Source: Simmondsia chinensis
Lineage: Eukaryota; Streptophyta; Magnoliopsida; Caryophyllales; Simmondsiaceae
NCBI GenBank assembly: GCA_018398585.1
Contig: JAGTTD010000015.1
Location: forward strand, 377,001-441,000
DNA: 64,000 nucleotides
Direction of reading: 5' to 3'
Position 1 is the stretch's first letter. Each line of letters starts with the position of its first letter. The notes beneath the pieces were generated by a model. That model did not search any database. It saw only the letters and a list, made by a program, of their open reading frames with translations, and was not told where the DNA came from. The position numbers and the translations under genes were made by a program. Below, piece after piece: positions 18,605 through 31,021 of the stretch.

Positions 18605-21600
18605 ATGGGTAGTCGGACCCAAGCTCATCAACTCAGCAACGGGCTCTTCGTTTCGGGTCCACTCGAACAACTCAAAGAGCGCACCCCCACCATGTCCTCA
18701 CGCGCCGTCCCTTACACCGGCGGCGATGTCAAAAAGTCCGGCGAGCTCGGCAAGATGTTTGACATTCCCGTCGGTGAACCCACCACCCCTAAACCTGCCC
18801 GCCCATCTTCGTCCGGATCCCTGAGATCCGGCCCGAATTCTGGGTCCATGAGCAAGAAATCATCCGGCCCACTATCTCTTCAGCCCACTGGGCTCATCAC
18901 CTCCGGCCCATTAAGCTCTGATAGGGCCTCGCGGAGGTCCGGTCAGCTTGACGGGTCGGGTCAGCCGGTGGCGGGTAAGCCGGTGTATGGGTCGGCTGTG
19001 ACGAGTTTGGGGAAGGATTTGAAGTTTGGGATGAGGGTTTCGAAGTGTGCAATGTGGGTGTTTTTGGTTGTGGTGTTGATGGGGTTGCTTGTGGGGGTGT
19101 TTCTGATGGTGGCGGTGAAAAAAGCGGTGATCTTGGTGGCGGTGGCGGCGGTTGTGGTGGTGGTGGTGGCAGGGATCGTGTGGAATTATGTGTGGGGAAA
19201 GAGGGGTGTGATGGGGTTTGTGAAGAAGTATCCTGATACTGAGCTTAGAGGTGCTGTTGATGGGCAGTATGTCAAGGTCACTGGGGTACCCTCTCTCTCT
19301 CTCTCTCTTTAACCAAATTATTTTCTATGATTAATTTAGGTGTTTGTTATTGACATAACAAAAGTTGTTATTACCCGAGCAGTGGTATAACTTAAGCAAA
19401 ATGAGAGCAACAAAATTGTTTTTGAAATGATGATTTTGCTCTGGCAATAACCATACCCTTATTTTATGGGTTTTTGTTTTCGGAGTAGTTGGATGTTATA
19501 TCTAGACATTTTGATGGTTGTGGGTGATTATTGTTTTGGTTAGAATATAAAATTATTCCCGAGTCTTTATCTATTATTTTAAGTATTTGGGATAGTTGAT
19601 TGGTTATATTATGAACTCTTTTTGATGGACAGTATGTAATGGTGACTGGGTTAATCACTTGCTATATCTGTGACCAAATTGTTTTCCATTTATGATTATT
19701 TTATAGATTTGTTTTTAGGAGTTGTTGGATGTTCTTTGTAGTCATTTTAGTCTATGAATGGGAATTGTTTTTGATTTTGATGTGTGCGCGGGTGGGTGGG
19801 TGTGGGTATGGTTCATGATAATGAATATTGTATTGCAAATTGATGAGATGGTGCTAATTCTTTAGATTGCATAATTCTATGGGCTTTGACTTGCTTTTGT
19901 CTTCAATTTCTATATAGGGTGTTTGATCATGAGTCAAATACAACACAACAAAAGAGTTGATGGGTTTGGTGTAATGGTTAAGTTATCGACCCTCCAAATA
20001 TGAGGTCTTAGGTTCATAGCTCATCTCTCCCCCCCCCCCCCCCCCCCACCCAAAAAAAAAAAAGAAAACCAAAAATATTGGTGGCCTCGCAATGTTGTAC
20101 CTTCTTACTGTTGTAAAAAGAAACACAATTTTGCATTCTCAGCAATTCAAGATCAGAAATGGCTGGACTGTTGAGAAGGTGCGGAAGACCGTACTTGTTT
20201 ATGGTTCTAGAGCAAAAACATCACTTGTGCCCGGGTTCAATTGATCCTTCACATGCTGGTTCTTAGCGCGTGTTTGCCCTTAGATGCTTAGCTCTTTACT
20301 TCTTCCAATTTTAATAGGTTTTTGCTTGGGACATGATAGTTTGTAAGGGAGAATATTGTGAGTTTGATGATCCATGTGAAGAGTCGAGTTTGTGTTAAGC
20401 AAAGTGCAAAGGTGACTTCAAGGTGGCATTAGATTTCTTGTGTTTGAGAAGAGAAGCCCGTAATTGCTTCTTCTGTAGTTAAAGGATAGAATTCTTTTTG
20501 TTTCTTGTTTTTGATCTTGTTGGGGAAATAACCATGTGCAAAATTCTGCGGTTCAGCTCCAAATGCTTAGCCTAATCTCAAAAATCATTGATTGATCTTC
20601 ATCATATGATGCTTCTGCAATTATTTGACTGCTTTCGTGTGTGTATGATTTGATTGCGTCTCATAAATGCTGCACAATATGTTAAACTTGGGAAAGTCTA
20701 GGTTCTATTACACGCTGACATAAAAAATTGTGTAAGAAATGGAATATACAGTGTTAGGAGTTAAAACCACCCAACCACTTTGAAGTCAAGTCGAAGTAAC
20801 AATCATATAATAGGGAACTGGGAGCAAACAAGAGACACCAAATTTACGTGGTTCGATTGAACCTGACGTCCGTGGAGGGAGCACAACAATTTCACTATAT
20901 TAGAAGTAGATTACACGATATATTTCAACTCTCAACCCTTTTTAGCATACACAATCCTAGTGTATATACAGTCACACGTTGAACTCTAGTGTGCCACGAG
21001 CTTTAATCGGATTGGCTCAATCTTCTACTTCATAAACGAAATCCAATACCGCCAAACTACACAGTCTGACAAACAGAAGGTTGTATGCTTGTACTAAGGT
21101 CTTCAGTTGGGCAGTGTTTTATGCATTACCCGGTGCAGAGGAAGGTAAAGATGCATGCTATTTACTACGCATTGATCTTTATAATCAGTTATCATGTCCT
21201 AGTAGATGCGTTCAACTGAAAATCCCATTAGTTGAACAATACCTCTTTCCAACTTAAATAACCGAAATGATGGTCTAAACACATAAGAAATTGAGAAGAG
21301 AGAAAGTGAAAATAGTAACACATATATTTAGTGGAAAACCCTCAAATTCACAGGCGGAGGAGCAAACTAATCACCTATGATATGAAGGAGAGGTTGACAC
21401 ATCCGGTGCCATCATGAGTCTTTGTCTAGATGCCCAGATAAAAAATCCTGATTTCACTAGCAGGCTTGCTCGACCTAATCTAGAAAATAACGGGTCCATA
21501 CTGCTCAACCTTTTGTACCGGGGCGGTTAAGAATCGAGACGAAATACGAGACACAACATAACAAATGACTACACCTTGCTAGGTTCCCTTGCTCATTTTT

Positions 21601-23671
21601 GGTTTTATCTGGGTGATGCACTATGTTTGCTCGGTAAATTATAAAGATGTCCTTGTGTTTGTTTCAATTTTGGCTAATACCCTTGACCTCTCTAATTACC
21701 ATGATCATTGTCATATAGTAACTTTTTAATAAGAATTGTCATATAGTAATTTGTATCGCGTTTGGATGTAGGTTGTAACATGTGGTAGTATACCTCTCGA
21801 GTCATCGTTTCAGAGGATACCTAGGTGCGTATATGTATCAACCGAGCTATATGAATATAAAGGATGGGGCGGAAAGCCTGCACATCCTAAACACCGTTGC
21901 TTTTCCTGGGGATGCAGACATTCTGAGGTTAGTACATACATCTATGGAGTGTACAATGTCGCTTGTTTGACCCAGTTGTTGTGGTTTATCTATTTGCTCA
22001 GGGCCTGTTTATTGTCGTTTTCTATTTGCAGTTTTGGTTTGTTATAGAAACTAAAAACCATACTTGGAAAAGATTTTTCTGGTTTATGGTTTCTTATTTT
22101 CAATCTTTTCCTAATTTAAATTGAAAACAAGAAATCAAAACAAAAAAAATCAGTTTAAAACTTGGATTTTAGTTTGTCAAAAATAAAAAAAAATGTAAAC
22201 ATAAAATGATGTCAAACAAGCCTTTGTGAGAATCTGTCTATGGGCATTCACTGAACATAAAGTTGTTTTTAAGCCTTACGATTGTAGAAATTTGAATAGC
22301 CATTTAGTCACTAATTTTCTTGCCTTTTTGATTTTTCTGGCATGTAAATACATTTATAGATATATTTTAATAAATAAAATATAATATGTACGAACAAAGT
22401 ACCATTATATAACGACCTTTATTTGCTGTTGATCATGAATGTTGAGCGAATCTGGATTCTTGACTACAGTTTCTTTTGGAATATTTTTGTGTTAATCGTC
22501 ATGATCACCTCTCGTTGATCTAGTTGAAGTTCATATAAACCTTACTGTAAAAGCTCGTCTCTTTATCTGTGTGACAGAAATACGTGGCTGATTTCTACGT
22601 ATCAGATTTTCACTCCGGGCTAAGAGCCCTCGTCAAAACCGGTTATGGGGCAAAGGTATCCGCATTTGTTGAACCCACTGCAGCTGTCGAAATAACAAAG
22701 GAAAAACGAGACATGTCTCCAAACTTTCTGCAGTGGCTTGCTGATCGCAAGCTTTCTCTTGATGATCGGATCATGCGTCTTAAAGAAGGGTAATGCTTAA
22801 GACGTATTCTGTTCCTACACGTTTTCCGGTTTTCCGACTAACTTTTCCAAACTCTGTTTCTTCAAGAACACATCCGAAAGATCTGAGTTCCCAAATTTTA
22901 TAAGAAAATAACAAGCTCTATTCCATAGGAAGGAGGAAAGATGTCTTAATGTTATTCTCCGCGGCTAAGATTGCGATTTCTTGGCATATTTGATTAGAAG
23001 TGAATGATAGGATTTCCAAAGACCAATATACATCATCGACTTTCTTACGGATAAGATGGTTCTTTTTAGAAGCTCTTTGGATAAGAGAGGTTTAAAGGCT
23101 CCCTTCACATAGCCTTGGCCGATTTGTAGAGGGATTGGCGGGCTTTATGTTATTAGTTTTGGAGTTTTTGATGTCTGAAGACATCTTGTGTTTAGTTCTT
23201 TGTGCATTCTTTCTCTCTTAATATTTTTTTTCTTGGTAAAAAAAAAGTTATATGTAAGTATATCCTTTCTTCTCCCTTGTTACGGGGGCACATTTCTCGT
23301 GTTTTCTAAATTTTTCATTTTTCATAGAAATAATTGGAGAACAGAGGTAGAGAATTGAGAAAATATTTGCGAATGGAATTTTCCGATAGTTACTTTTGCA
23401 GTCTCGTTTCATTAAACAACGATCACTGATTTAACATTTCCATTTACATGTTAAAACCGAAAAAATTCTTTCTTTCAGGTACGTGAAAGAAGGAAATACA
23501 GTTAGTGTCATGGGAGTAGTAAGACGACACGAAAACGTGCTGATGATCGTTCCACCAGCCGAACCCATCTCAACCGGCTGCCAGTGGCTGCGCTGCCTCC
23601 TCCCTATGTATGTCGAAGGCCTAATTTTGACATGTGACGATAATCAAAACTCTGACGTGATTGCCGTGTAG
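18605..23671 (+). CDS. SHOU4L: SHOU4/SHOU4-like membrane protein, 413 aa, four exons
   Basis: Exons are 18605-19285, 21772-21927, 22578-22789 and 23479-23671. All introns are GT-AG, and the joined CDS is 1242 nt. The start MGSRTQAHQLSNGLFVSG is the family opening; an upstream in-frame GTG is not used. The Ser/Gly/Pro-rich N-terminus (1-140) contains AVPYTGGDVKKSGELGKMFD and a SGPLSLQPTGLITSGPL stretch. Two adjacent hydrophobic helices (about 147-171 and 173-197) follow. The conserved cytosolic C-terminal domain has YPDTELRGAVDGQYVKVTG, the CGSIPLESSFQR motif and ends TCDDNQNSDVIAV. Arabidopsis SHOU4 and SHOU4L bind cellulose synthase subunits through the N-terminus and limit their delivery to the plasma membrane; the same role is inferred here. 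The symbol denotes the family, and which paralogue it is cannot be settled. Confidence 0.93.
19967..20045 (+). mobile_element. tRNA-derived SINE head in intron 1 of the SHOU4-like gene
   Basis: TTGGTGTAATGGTTAAGT resembles box A and AGGTTCATAGCTC resembles box B, about 45 bp apart. A C-run of about 17 and an A-run follow. It is intronic, in the same orientation as the gene. Confidence 0.45.
20755..21560. repeat. Interspersed repeat copies in intron 1 ('TTTACGTGGTTCG' type)
   Basis: The first piece carries CCAAATTTACGTGGTTCGAT and 'cgtccgtggagggagc' (about 20845-20885). A second diverged piece from about 21270 has the corresponding 'tagtggaaaaccctcaaattcacaggcggagg'. A third relative is at 57.76 kb. 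These recur in many plant introns; the class is not certain to me. Confidence 0.35.
22000..22223. mobile_element. hAT-like MITE in intron 2 of the SHOU4-like gene
   Basis: The left end GGGCCTGTTTATTGTCGTTT is matched by the inverse AAAATGATGTCAAACAAGCC on the right, and the inner arms (agttttggtttg / ttttagtttgtc) also pair. It is close in type to the MITE at 8815. Confidence 0.5.
22915..23250 (+). pseudogene. L1-type LINE relic in intron 3 of the SHOU4-like gene
   Basis: Interrupted plus-strand frames read AAKIAISWHI then LEVNDRISKDQYTSS, resembling the 'W-x-x-WxERNxRIFxD' segment near the end of plant L1 LINE polyproteins. A T-rich end and a short A-run (about 23240) follow. The frames are broken, so it is a fossil. 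Confidence 0.4.
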
Positions 23672-24422
23672 GTATCTATCTATCCATCTTCTCCCATTTC
23701 GGTATCCATTTCTCTCTTCTTCCACTTGATCGAGAAGTAAATATTGGATCTTCAAAACCCAGAAAGAGAGGCTTATTATGAAACTCATCTTGAAGTAAAT
23801 ATTGGGTCTGTCCATAAATCATCATGGTTCAAGTGCATGTAAAAAAAAAAAGAAGGGCTTGTCAGAGATGCAAGACGAAAAAAGAACGAAGGTCTTGTAA
23901 TAAATTTAGGGCGTTGCTTGAGGTTTTGAGTTCGATGCGGGTTCGCTGGTTATGGATTTTAGGTGGCTATTTTGTTGATGTTTTGGTTGATTTTGTGTAT
24001 AAAATGATCTGAAGAGGCTCTCTCTTTAAATTATTGCTGGTGCACCGAAGTTGGTGTATGAGAAGCAAGGATACTGTTTCTTAGTGAGTGTTACTTTCTG
24101 TTTAATTATGAATAACTGGAAATCTTTGTACATAATTCTATGTTTTCTGTAACTGAATGCTTGAATTATGTTTTCTGTTGTTTACGCGTGCGCACACACA
24201 TAGGGGATGACTTAGGTAAGAAGGTAAGAGCGAGAGGGTAAATTCTGGCTAACATCATTCCCCGCCCCCAACTCAAACAAATGTATAGCTCAGAGTTCAC
24301 CCTTTTGCTCTCACCTTCTCACTTGAGTCATGTCCTGTATACACAAATGCACACACACATACACACTTTTGTCAGGAGTACAAGTTCTCTAAAGAGCAAA
24401 TCCAAGACTTGGGAGGGAGGTC
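23672..24422. other. 3' UTR of the SHOU4-like gene and intergenic sequence
   Basis: No second gene is seen. The 3' UTR probably occupies the first few hundred bases. CA/GT-rich patches (cgcgtgcgcacacaca near 24185; cacacacatacacac near 24350) bracket a short inverted segment ('gacttaggtaagaaggtaagag' / 'ctcaccttctcacttgagtc'). Confidence 0.4.
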
Positions 24423-24437
24423 GATGAGCTTTGGAAC

Positions 24438-24701
24438 AACAACAATAACAACAGACCCAGTGCCTCAAGGGCTCTCGCCTACGCGGGGTTTGCGAGGGTG
24501 GATGTACGCAGCCTTACCCCTCTAGGGTATAATCCTGTCGGGAGGCTATTTTTAAGGACCTCCAACCTTATAGTGTTGGCAACACGAAGACTTCCCAGAA
24601 GGTCACCCATCCTGGTACTACTCTCACCCAAGCACGCTTAATTTCGGAGTTCTAATGAGATTCGGTGCATTAGTATTTGGTAAATGAACCCCCTTCAGGA
24701 T
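24438..24701 (-). mobile_element. 5S rRNA-headed SINE, tail type A
   Basis: The minus strand carries a nearly complete 5S head: GGGTTCATTTACCAAATACT, AATGCACCGAATCTCATTAG, AACTCCGAAATTAAGCGTGC, TTGGGTGAGAGTAGTACCAG, GATGGGTGACCTTCTGGGAA. After GTGTTGCCAAC it passes into LINE sequence with a cgacaggattataccc variant block, AAGGCTGCGTACATCCACCC, GAGGCACTGGGTCTG and a TTGTTATTGTTGTTG end. The 15-bp duplication gatgagctttggaac flanks it at 24423-24437 and 24702-24716. The 5S part keeps boxes A, IE and C almost intact. Confidence 0.92.
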
Positions 24702-24897
24702 GATGAGCTTTGGAACCAAAAGTTTAATTTGGGGAGTTGTGAGATAAGTCGCTACACCAATACCTTTAGTTTTTCCTCTCGTTTGTATATTCAATTCCCT
24801 TTTTTTTCCATAGGCAAGAAATCTAGTGATTTTGTGTAATAAATATGATATATTTTACTCATTCATACACCAAAGTTTAGAAACATTTAATGATATA

Positions 24898-25128
24898 GGG
24901 TTGGTTTAGCCAGCTTGTGGAAGTATTTTTTGAAGAACACTTTTGTAAAAAAGTATTTAATAGAGGTACTTTTGTCTAAAAAATTTTAGTTTTTGTTTCT
25001 ATTTTTTACTTTAAAATAGAAAAGTTATTTTTCTACTTCTATTTAAAAATTTTCTGAGATAAATGTCCTCAAGTCTTAAAAAAAATTCTTTTTTTTAATT
25101 TTTTTAGAAAAAAAACTTGACTAAACAG
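24898..25128. mobile_element. hAT-like non-autonomous element, decayed
   Basis: 'gggttggtttagccagcttg' on the left and 'aacttgactaaacagatg' on the right bracket the acttttgt/gcttctat interior seen in the 1339 and 45891 elements. Confidence 0.4.
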
Positions 25129-25138
25129 ATGTTATACT

Positions 25139-25940
25139 AACATTCATCAAAAGCCTCGGTGGTGAATATCAACGTGGGCATCGATACATCTAATTATATG
25201 AATAGCATGCGATTGTATCTTCTCCGTGGTTTTAGCAGACTGCTTTCTCCTCCACTGTAGTGTTTCTCTCTCATTAAAGCTTTTCTACGTAAACATATGC
25301 ATATTGTGTTCTCTGCTTAGTTTCTTTGAGACCTTTACTTTTACAACTAAATCGAATCTAATTCTTAAATATTTTTACCAAACAGTGTCAAGAAAAAGAC
25401 AAATGTCATTTATTTAACAAATCCAATTTGTGGGACAAAGGGGTGCAAGTGTCTCCATCAAAGCCACAATTTTCAAGGGGAACCTCACTTAACTGATTAG
25501 CAGGCATTTTCTTGCATTCAATATTCGATGTGATTTGTGACAACGATAAGGAGGTATACTATCATCCTAAATAGGATTAGCAATATTTGAGCAGCGGCAG
25601 ATGAGCTTTGAATCTACGACACTTTTTACTTTAAAAATAAGTAACTTAACTACCATACCAAAAAGGAAGGAAACAAGGGTTGTAGTTTCCAAATCATGTG
25701 TTATTTCAACTGTGTAAGTAGTACAAGAATGGCAATGGGTTGGTGCAAATTGACTTTAGCTAATTTGTATCGGATCTAACAAAAAAAGAAATCTGATCCA
25801 ATAATTGACCCGAAGGGTTGTCAAATCTAACTACTGCTTAATTTGCAAACGATATCTGACCTTGTCCAGCCCCACATCCTTGGCTGGACAACCCTCTTGG
25901 AAAAAAAAAAAAAAATCCTTTTTCTAAATCACGAAAATAT
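25139..25940. other. Intergenic, no gene seen
   Basis: Lies between the SHOU4-like gene and the convergent IBR1 gene. No ORF or RNA gene can be supported. Confidence 0.4.
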
Positions 25941-25943
25941 AAG

Positions 25944-26177
25944 GTCAAGCTGTAAGCAGGTACTTTTTGTAGAAATGCTTTTATAAAAAGCAATTCCGAT
26001 AAGAGAGTTTTTGTCTAAAAATGTTTTAGTTTTGCTTCTGCTTTAAAGCAGAGAAATGATTTCTACATCTATCTAAAGGAAAATTTTTTTTAAGGCTATA
26101 TACTCTCATATCTAGAAGAAATATTTTCCTAAAAAACATTTTTATTTTAGAAAAGAACCCTGGTCAAAAAGGCCTTA
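25944..26177. mobile_element. hAT-like non-autonomous element
   Basis: GGTCAAGCTGTAAGCAGGTA on the left and CCTGGTCAAAAAGGCC on the right are the degenerate ends. The interior 'tttttgtctaaaaatgttttagttttgcttctgctttaaagcag' matches the family. It lies about 320 bp past the IBR1 stop codon. Confidence 0.45.
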
Positions 26178-26496
26178 AGGTCCAATTCTATTGACTATGG
26201 CCGAATTGCAATTTTTCTTTTTCAATTGGGTTACTCTTTTATTATGGGTTGGATCAAACGGGTTGAATCACCATTGCTGGTGACTAAAACAGATACATCC
26301 ACTCGAACATAAAAGAGACAAAAGAATGACAAGATACTAACTTGACAAAAAGTCGATTAAATTTATTATTTTCAAAAATTTTGAGGTACATAACTGTAAA
26401 TTGTATTTATTTTTATGTAGCAACAAACTGAAGTGAACTACAATAGACAAGATGAGCAAGAAGTTCTTACAAACTGAGGAGAAATGGGGGCATCAA

Positions 26497-29400
26497 TTAA
26501 AGCCTAGAAGGAATTCCTCCAGCAATCACTAATGTTTCTCCGGTGATATAGGATGCATCATCAGATGCCAAGAAAGCAGCGGCCGCACCCATATCATTTG
26601 TGGTTCCGAGCCTGTTTAGTAGAGTCCTTTCCTCGATCTCCTTCCTCTGAAAAGAAAACGTTCAAGTCATTGGAATAAGACAAAGTCTGTTAGTTATGTA
26701 ATGTTCAAGTCATTGGAATACGATAAAGTCTGTTAATTATGTAATGAAAGTAATGGAATGGGTTTCGAGTTGGCTGTTACAAAAAATTATTACTCACAAC
26801 GCTACTGTTGCTTGTGATGAATTCGGCAAAATGAGTGGGTACAAAGCCAGGAGCTATGCAGTTCACACGAGTATCCGGAGCCATCTCATGTGCGAGAGCC
26901 TGTATCAAAACACAAAGGCACACAAAAACTAAGTTTTGCCTACCCTAAAGGGAGGGATGTAAATGAGCTTAACCGGCTTGGACTTGGTAGAAATGACTCA
27001 TTTTGAGCGAGAACAAGCCAAACTGGCTCATTTAGCTAAATAAGCCAGGTACAAGCATGCTAAAGCTTGAGCTTGGAGGCTAATGAGCCTAAATGAGCCA
27101 ATTATGAACCTAGATGTCCTCAATCAAACCAAATACCAGCCAAAATGAGTCAATCTCTATATAAAGTGCGAACCTAAATATGCTCAATCAAACCAGTTTC
27201 CAACCTAAATGAGCCAAAGTCATGCATATATTTTAACTTAAATTAGCCTGAACGAGGTGAGCTTAGTATAGAGCTCACTGAGTTGGGTATACATTATGAC
27301 AAGTAGACCTCAAACCCCTCAGCCGAGCCTTGAGCATTACAACCTGAAGCTCGGCTCAGTGATACCCGTATTGTAAAGAAAATGAGCATTTCTTTAAATG
27401 ACATATAGAATGTCGACTCTTATGAGAGGGTGTGAGCAAAATCTGGGTCATTGATATAATCAAAGAGAGGAAGGGGGTGACTAAGACATCAGTTGAGTAC
27501 CTTGGCAAGTCCAAGGAGAGCGGTTTTCGTAACGCCATACATGGCCATTGAAGCTTGAGGCTGGTAAGCAGCAATTGAGGAAACGAAAACAACTGACGAA
27601 CCCTTTGCCAAATGGGGTGCTGCGTCCTGTACAAAGCCATAGAATTATATTAAATGTTCATTCCTAATTTTCCATGGCAGTTATAATCATTATACAGACT
27701 AGCATAACCCCCACTCAACTTGCCTCGCGACGGTACAAATTTATCCTGGCATACTACAAGATAGCCTTCAATATGTATTCACACCAGAACCAGTCCCGAG
27801 ATTTTATGGGCCAAAAGTAAGGTTCCATTGGTGGGCACTTTTTGATAACAGATGCTTTTAGGTCAACTCAAGCACATATCAAATAATCTACTTTAAGTTA
27901 TAATATTAACTAATATGAAGGTCATTTACATTACATATGTAAATATACATTTACAATATATTATACATACTACACAAGCTGTTCTTAACCATGAATGGTG
28001 TTACGCGATAGGAGCAAACTTTTGATATAATTAATTTTAAAAGGGACCATTAAACACTAGAGTCCCAAGTGACTACTTAGATTGTTTAGGGTCTTGACAT
28101 GTCTTGATTCATATGCCATTGCTGCTTTCGATGAATGAAAGAAAGATGGGACTCACCTTTAAAAGAAGTATTGATGCTTTGACATTGATTTCCCATAACT
28201 TGTCAAGGACAGATTCTTGTGTTTCAAGAATGCCACTTACAGAGGGATTAGCTGCAGCATTGCACACGACCACGTCTATTTTTCCATATTTCTGCGAGCA
28301 AAAGAGAAAAGAACACACTAGAGGAAATGGTTTTGCAAACAAAATGAATAATGAGATCAACAAATAAAAGGAACAAGGAAAAATTTGCATGTTGATTCCT
28401 TGACTACGATGGAAAAGGTGTAAATATTCAAGTTTTATCGACGCAACTCAGGGTTGCTATCAATAACATCTTCCCATCATGGAAATAAATCACCATTTGT
28501 AGTTGTGTAAGCTGGGTGTCGCAGGTGTTATGCAACTGCTCCAACGATCACCTCAGTTTTTTGAGGAAACACAAATTTTTTTAAGCCTTACTTGTGAATG
28601 TTTAAATTGATAGCAATAAAATCATTGATTCATATTCCTCATTGATAGTTTTTAATATACGAATATATTTATAGATGTGCTTTAGTAAACAAGATATAGT
28701 ATGTCCCCTAGGGACATAGCCTAGTGATAGAGAACACTGGCGGCCTTACACGCCTCCCGGGTTCGAATCTCCATTATAGTACTTGTGGCTCCCCTTTATG
28801 AGGATTTTAAGGGGTATTCCCCCCTGCACGCTGACCTATCCGTAATAATCAATTACGTAACAACTAGATCTAATCCATTCGTAAACCCTTTTATTTGATT
28901 CCATGCTCCCCAACAGAAAAGCGAGATACAGTTTCATTTGTCCATTCATCAAAATGTCAACAACATTGGCAGCAGCTCAGCCACAACATACATATGCTTC
29001 AATGAACCAAGAATTAAAATCAAGCTTCACGATGATGAGGAGTACATACACCACGAAGCATACATATTATTATCATAAACTATACTACCAAATAGTGTGG
29101 TACCTAGGCATTATAATTTCAATAGAACAAAACAACAATCATGTGGAAGTTTCTGGGGCTAGTTTGTACTGTGATATATGACACGAAATAGATTTGCAAA
29201 GAAAATGCAATAAGCAAAACAAAAGTCGAGTAATTTGATGATAAAGCGACATTTTCATCCAGCTTCATTCAGGGAATAAAGAGCATAGGCTGAAGTCTAA
29301 ACCACAGTGAATCTCTCCACTTTGGTGCAACGTTACAGAAATTAACTCACATATCATCTGGTAACTCCACTCAATTTTTCTCTATATATGCACTAAGAAC

Positions 29401-30599
29401 AGCATGGAATCTCACTGTTTGATTTTATACTCTAATAGCATAAAATCCCTCCGGATCAGATATGCAAAATCCCTCTTTCCTCTTTCTTGGTATCAGTGAT
29501 TGATTATTGCCTACAAGGTGTTCAATTTCTTACACCCAAAACCTGAGTACGATACTCAGAATCATGGCAAGAAAAAGAACACAAACAAATGCAACAATAC
29601 AACAAACAAAACGCAAAATTTCTGTACCAAATTCATCACATACAAGTACCATCTCAGTAGCACTTACCCCAAACTTCTTCAGTCAGCAATGCAAATATAA
29701 CTTAAATCTGTTTGTTTCTTTTCCAAATTCGAACCTGAACAGTTTGGTCGATCAAATTCTTCCTGTGCTGAGCATTGGAGACATGGCAAACAACACCCAT
29801 TACTTCAGTACCTTTTCCTCTCAGCTTCTCAACTGCCTCATCGACATTTTTCTGCACGTGCAAATCATACAAAATTAGAGCTACTTACACTGTCGGTCCT
29901 TATTGTTTCTAAGTTTTGGCCAAATTGGTCTTTAATCTTTTCTTTCATTCAAAGTGATCCCTGATTTTTTTAGTTTGTTCAAATGGTCCCTCATTTATCT
30001 TATTCAAAATTGTCTAATGTTTTATTTTACACCAAAATTGATAATCATTCTTTTAATTTTTATCTAATTTTGATCACCAGGTACCAATAAAACGTTATGA
30101 ATCATTTTAAACAAATGAAAAGACGAGTGGCCGATTTGAACATACTTGAAAACATAAAGGACCAATGGCGTAAATAACTCTACAAAATTAGAATTCACTC
30201 ACAGATTCCGTGTTATGAACCGGATTCGAACATTTCTAATTGAAGTAAAAGCGACGATTCAACAAAGAGAATATCAACAAAAAGAAGACAAATTAATTTA
30301 TCATAATATTATTACAAGAGCAAAATTATTATTGCTAGACCAACATCCTCATTTCCAAGATAATTTTTGTTGCTATCATTTTCTATAAGCCATATCATTG
30401 CTAACAATTTTTACGATAACAATAACAACTCCTCTTGATTTGAAGGTAGAGAAAGAGATGGGACCTGTTTGCGAGAAGAAACGACGACGTATGCACCTTC
30501 AAGGCCAAGCCGCTCGGCGATGCCATAGCCGATGCCCTGAGTGGAAGCGGTGACGATTGCAACCTTCCCTGTGAATCTCTTCCCCATCATCTTCTCCAT
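26497..30599 (-). CDS. IBR1: Peroxisomal short-chain dehydrogenase/reductase IBR1 (SDRa), 254 aa, six exons
   Basis: Exons in transcript order are 30465-30599, 29735-29851, 28157-28291, 27501-27626, 26798-26899 and 26497-26646. All junctions are GT-AG in phase 0, giving 254 residues, the length I recall for the Arabidopsis protein. The cofactor motif is [16 protein letters not shown] (residues 17-32). NAAAN replaces the usual NNAG, the catalytic Ser sits in FVSSIAAY, and YGVTK supplies Tyr and Lys. The C-terminus SRL is a type 1 peroxisomal targeting signal. IBR1 acts in the beta-oxidation-like conversion of indole-3-butyric acid to indole-3-acetic acid in peroxisomes. An AAACCCTAG motif lies just before the ATG. 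A 5S-headed SINE is inserted 186 bp upstream of the ATG, inside the probable promoter. Confidence 0.95.
26660..26745. repeat. 43-bp tandem duplication in IBR1 intron 5
   Basis: Two head-to-tail copies of a 43-bp unit starting gttcaagtcattggaata (26660 and 26703) differ at only a few positions. They make up most of the 151-bp intron. Confidence 0.9.
26950..27368. repeat. GCTC-rich element in IBR1 intron 4
   Basis: It starts GGAGGGATGTAAATGAGC, the family's left end, and carries many 'gagccaaat', 'aaatgagcc' and 'gagcttagtatagagctc' motifs, ending near AAGCTCGGCTCAGTG. It fills most of the 601-bp intron. Confidence 0.55.
28702..28850 (+). mobile_element. tRNA-derived SINE in IBR1 intron 2
   Basis: Box A-like CATAGCCTAGTGATAGAG (about 28715) and box B-like GGGTTCGAATCTCC (from 28759) are well formed and correctly spaced. 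The body runs on as 'cttgtggctcccctttatgaggattttaaggggtattccc'. It is antisense to IBR1. The body after box B rules out a simple tRNA gene. Confidence 0.6.
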
Positions 30600-30784
30600 T
30601 TTCTAGGGTTTTCCGACGAAACCTAATAATTTGGCTCTATCTAGCTTCATGTAAATTGTCGTAGGAGTTGTTGGCAAGCGGTTGATCTACTCGGATTTAG
30701 GGGGCTCTCATTTTTTACGAGTTATATTTTTACTTTTATAATAATAATAATAATTTTTACTTCATAATAATAATTCCAATATTT

Positions 30785-31021
30785 ATCAAAGAGGACACCA
30801 ACACGCCGTCACCGGATCTCGTTGGAACTCTGAAGTTAAGCGTGCTTGGGCGAGAGTAGTACCAAGATGGGTGACCTTTTGGGAAGTCCTCACCCTCAGG
30901 TTGGGGGCACTGGGAAACAGCCTCCCTTCAGGTTAACGCTCTGAAGGGGGAAGGTTGCGTACATCCGCCCCCTCAGACCCTGCGTGGGCGGGAGCCCTTA
31001 AGGCACTGGGTATGTTCCTCT
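30785..31021 (+). mobile_element. 5S rRNA-headed SINE upstream of IBR1
   Basis: The 5S head has TCACCGGATCTCGTTGGAAC, TCTGAAGTTAAGCGTGCTTG, GGCGAGAGTAGTACCAAGAT and GGGTGACCTTTTGGGAAGTC. It then switches to LINE sequence at CTCAGGTTGGGGGCACTGGG, earlier than the other copies because the 5S 3' end (GTGTTGCATCCC) is missing. It ends GGCACTGGGTATGTTCCTC. A perfect 20-bp duplication lies at 30765-30784 and 31022-31041. It is oriented opposite to IBR1, within its promoter region. Confidence 0.9.

Noticed and set aside
28715..28775. tRNA gene in IBR1 intron 2
   Set aside because: Boxes A and B are good, but no cloverleaf with paired acceptor ends could be drawn and the element continues well beyond, so SINE.
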